The position numbers and the translations under genes are program-made. This document shows positions 4,997 to 5,126 of a DNA stretch of 5,126 nt, piece by piece. The stretch lies in the NCBI GenBank assembly GCA_934402125.1, contig CAKRTY010000137.1, forward strand, positions 1 to 5,126, written 5' to 3'. Positions within the stretch are counted from its first letter, which is position 1. The number at the start of each line of letters is the position of its first letter. This DNA comes from an uncultured Anaerosacchariphilus sp. (GTDB lineage: Bacteria > Bacillota > Clostridia > Lachnospirales > Lachnospiraceae). Below the pieces are notes generated by a model. It did no database searches, was not told where the DNA came from, and saw nothing but the letters and a program-made list of their open reading frames with translations.

Positions 4997-5126
4997 ATGG
5001 AAATAGTCTCCTTCTCCCTGTTCCGGCTATTGCCTGAATTTTGCGTACTTTTGATGCCTACGGATTGTTCCGTGCTACGCACTCCCACAATCCTACCCAA
5101 TATTCGCATATCGTGGGATTATCATC
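4997..5126 (-). promoter_or_regulatory. Upstream region of the DtxR-family gene, with small inverted repeats
   Basis: There is no coding frame I would defend here. The stretch contains ACGGA-TTGT-TCCGT (5060-5073), GTGC-TAC-GCAC (5073-5083) and TCCCAC/GTGGGA (5083-5088 with 5113-5118). These could be operator half-sites or part of a dispersed intergenic repeat cut by the window edge. I find no convincing -35/-10 pair on the minus strand, and no clear match to the MntR or DtxR box. Confidence 0.35.

Overview
The window looks like chromosomal DNA from a Gram-positive, mid-GC Clostridia species, most likely Lachnospiraceae. This rests on strong AGGAGG-type ribosome binding sites, a TTG start on rlmD, a consensus sigma-A promoter, and the gene set: a YhaM-type nuclease, an Fe-S RlmD/RlmCD methylase, a DUF3783 protein, an MFFIMGI-type zinc-ribbon protein and a short DtxR/MntR regulator. 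I see no mobile element, CRISPR array, tRNA or rRNA.

Layout. Positions 1-3184 hold a tight same-strand (+) gene run: the 3' end of a YhaM-like 3'-5' exoribonuclease, the rRNA m5U methyltransferase rlmD, a DUF3783 protein, a sigma-70-like protein, and a two-part zinc-ribbon protein. Gaps are 1-25 nt, so this is very probably one operon with an RNA-processing/translation flavour. It ends at a hairpin (3203-3234) shared with a convergent cold-shock gene (3244-3450, minus). That gene has a near-perfect sigma-A promoter at 3604-3632 and a leader of about 147 nt. The leader contains a long hairpin followed by seven T residues, which looks like an attenuator. Next comes larE (3731-4546, plus), a PP-loop sulfur transferase for the nickel-pincer cofactor, without larA/B/C in view. 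It converges on a DtxR/MntR-family metalloregulator (4607-4996, minus) across a long hairpin (4557-4596). The right edge (4997-5126) is the regulator's upstream region and holds only small inverted repeats.

Most unusual content. The 255-aa protein at 2023-2790 aligns with a primary sigma factor from region 1.1 through region 3.1. It keeps the region 2.2 surface that binds the RNA polymerase beta-prime coiled coil. The residues that melt and read the -10 element are replaced, some with reversed charge, and regions 3.2 and 4 are missing. It reads as a sigma-derived RNA polymerase-binding protein that cannot recognise promoters, co-transcribed with an rRNA-modification gene. Secondary points of interest are the csp leader attenuator, a three-cysteine (probably Fe-S, catalytic) LarE, and a DtxR-family metal site that mixes MntR and DtxR ligands.
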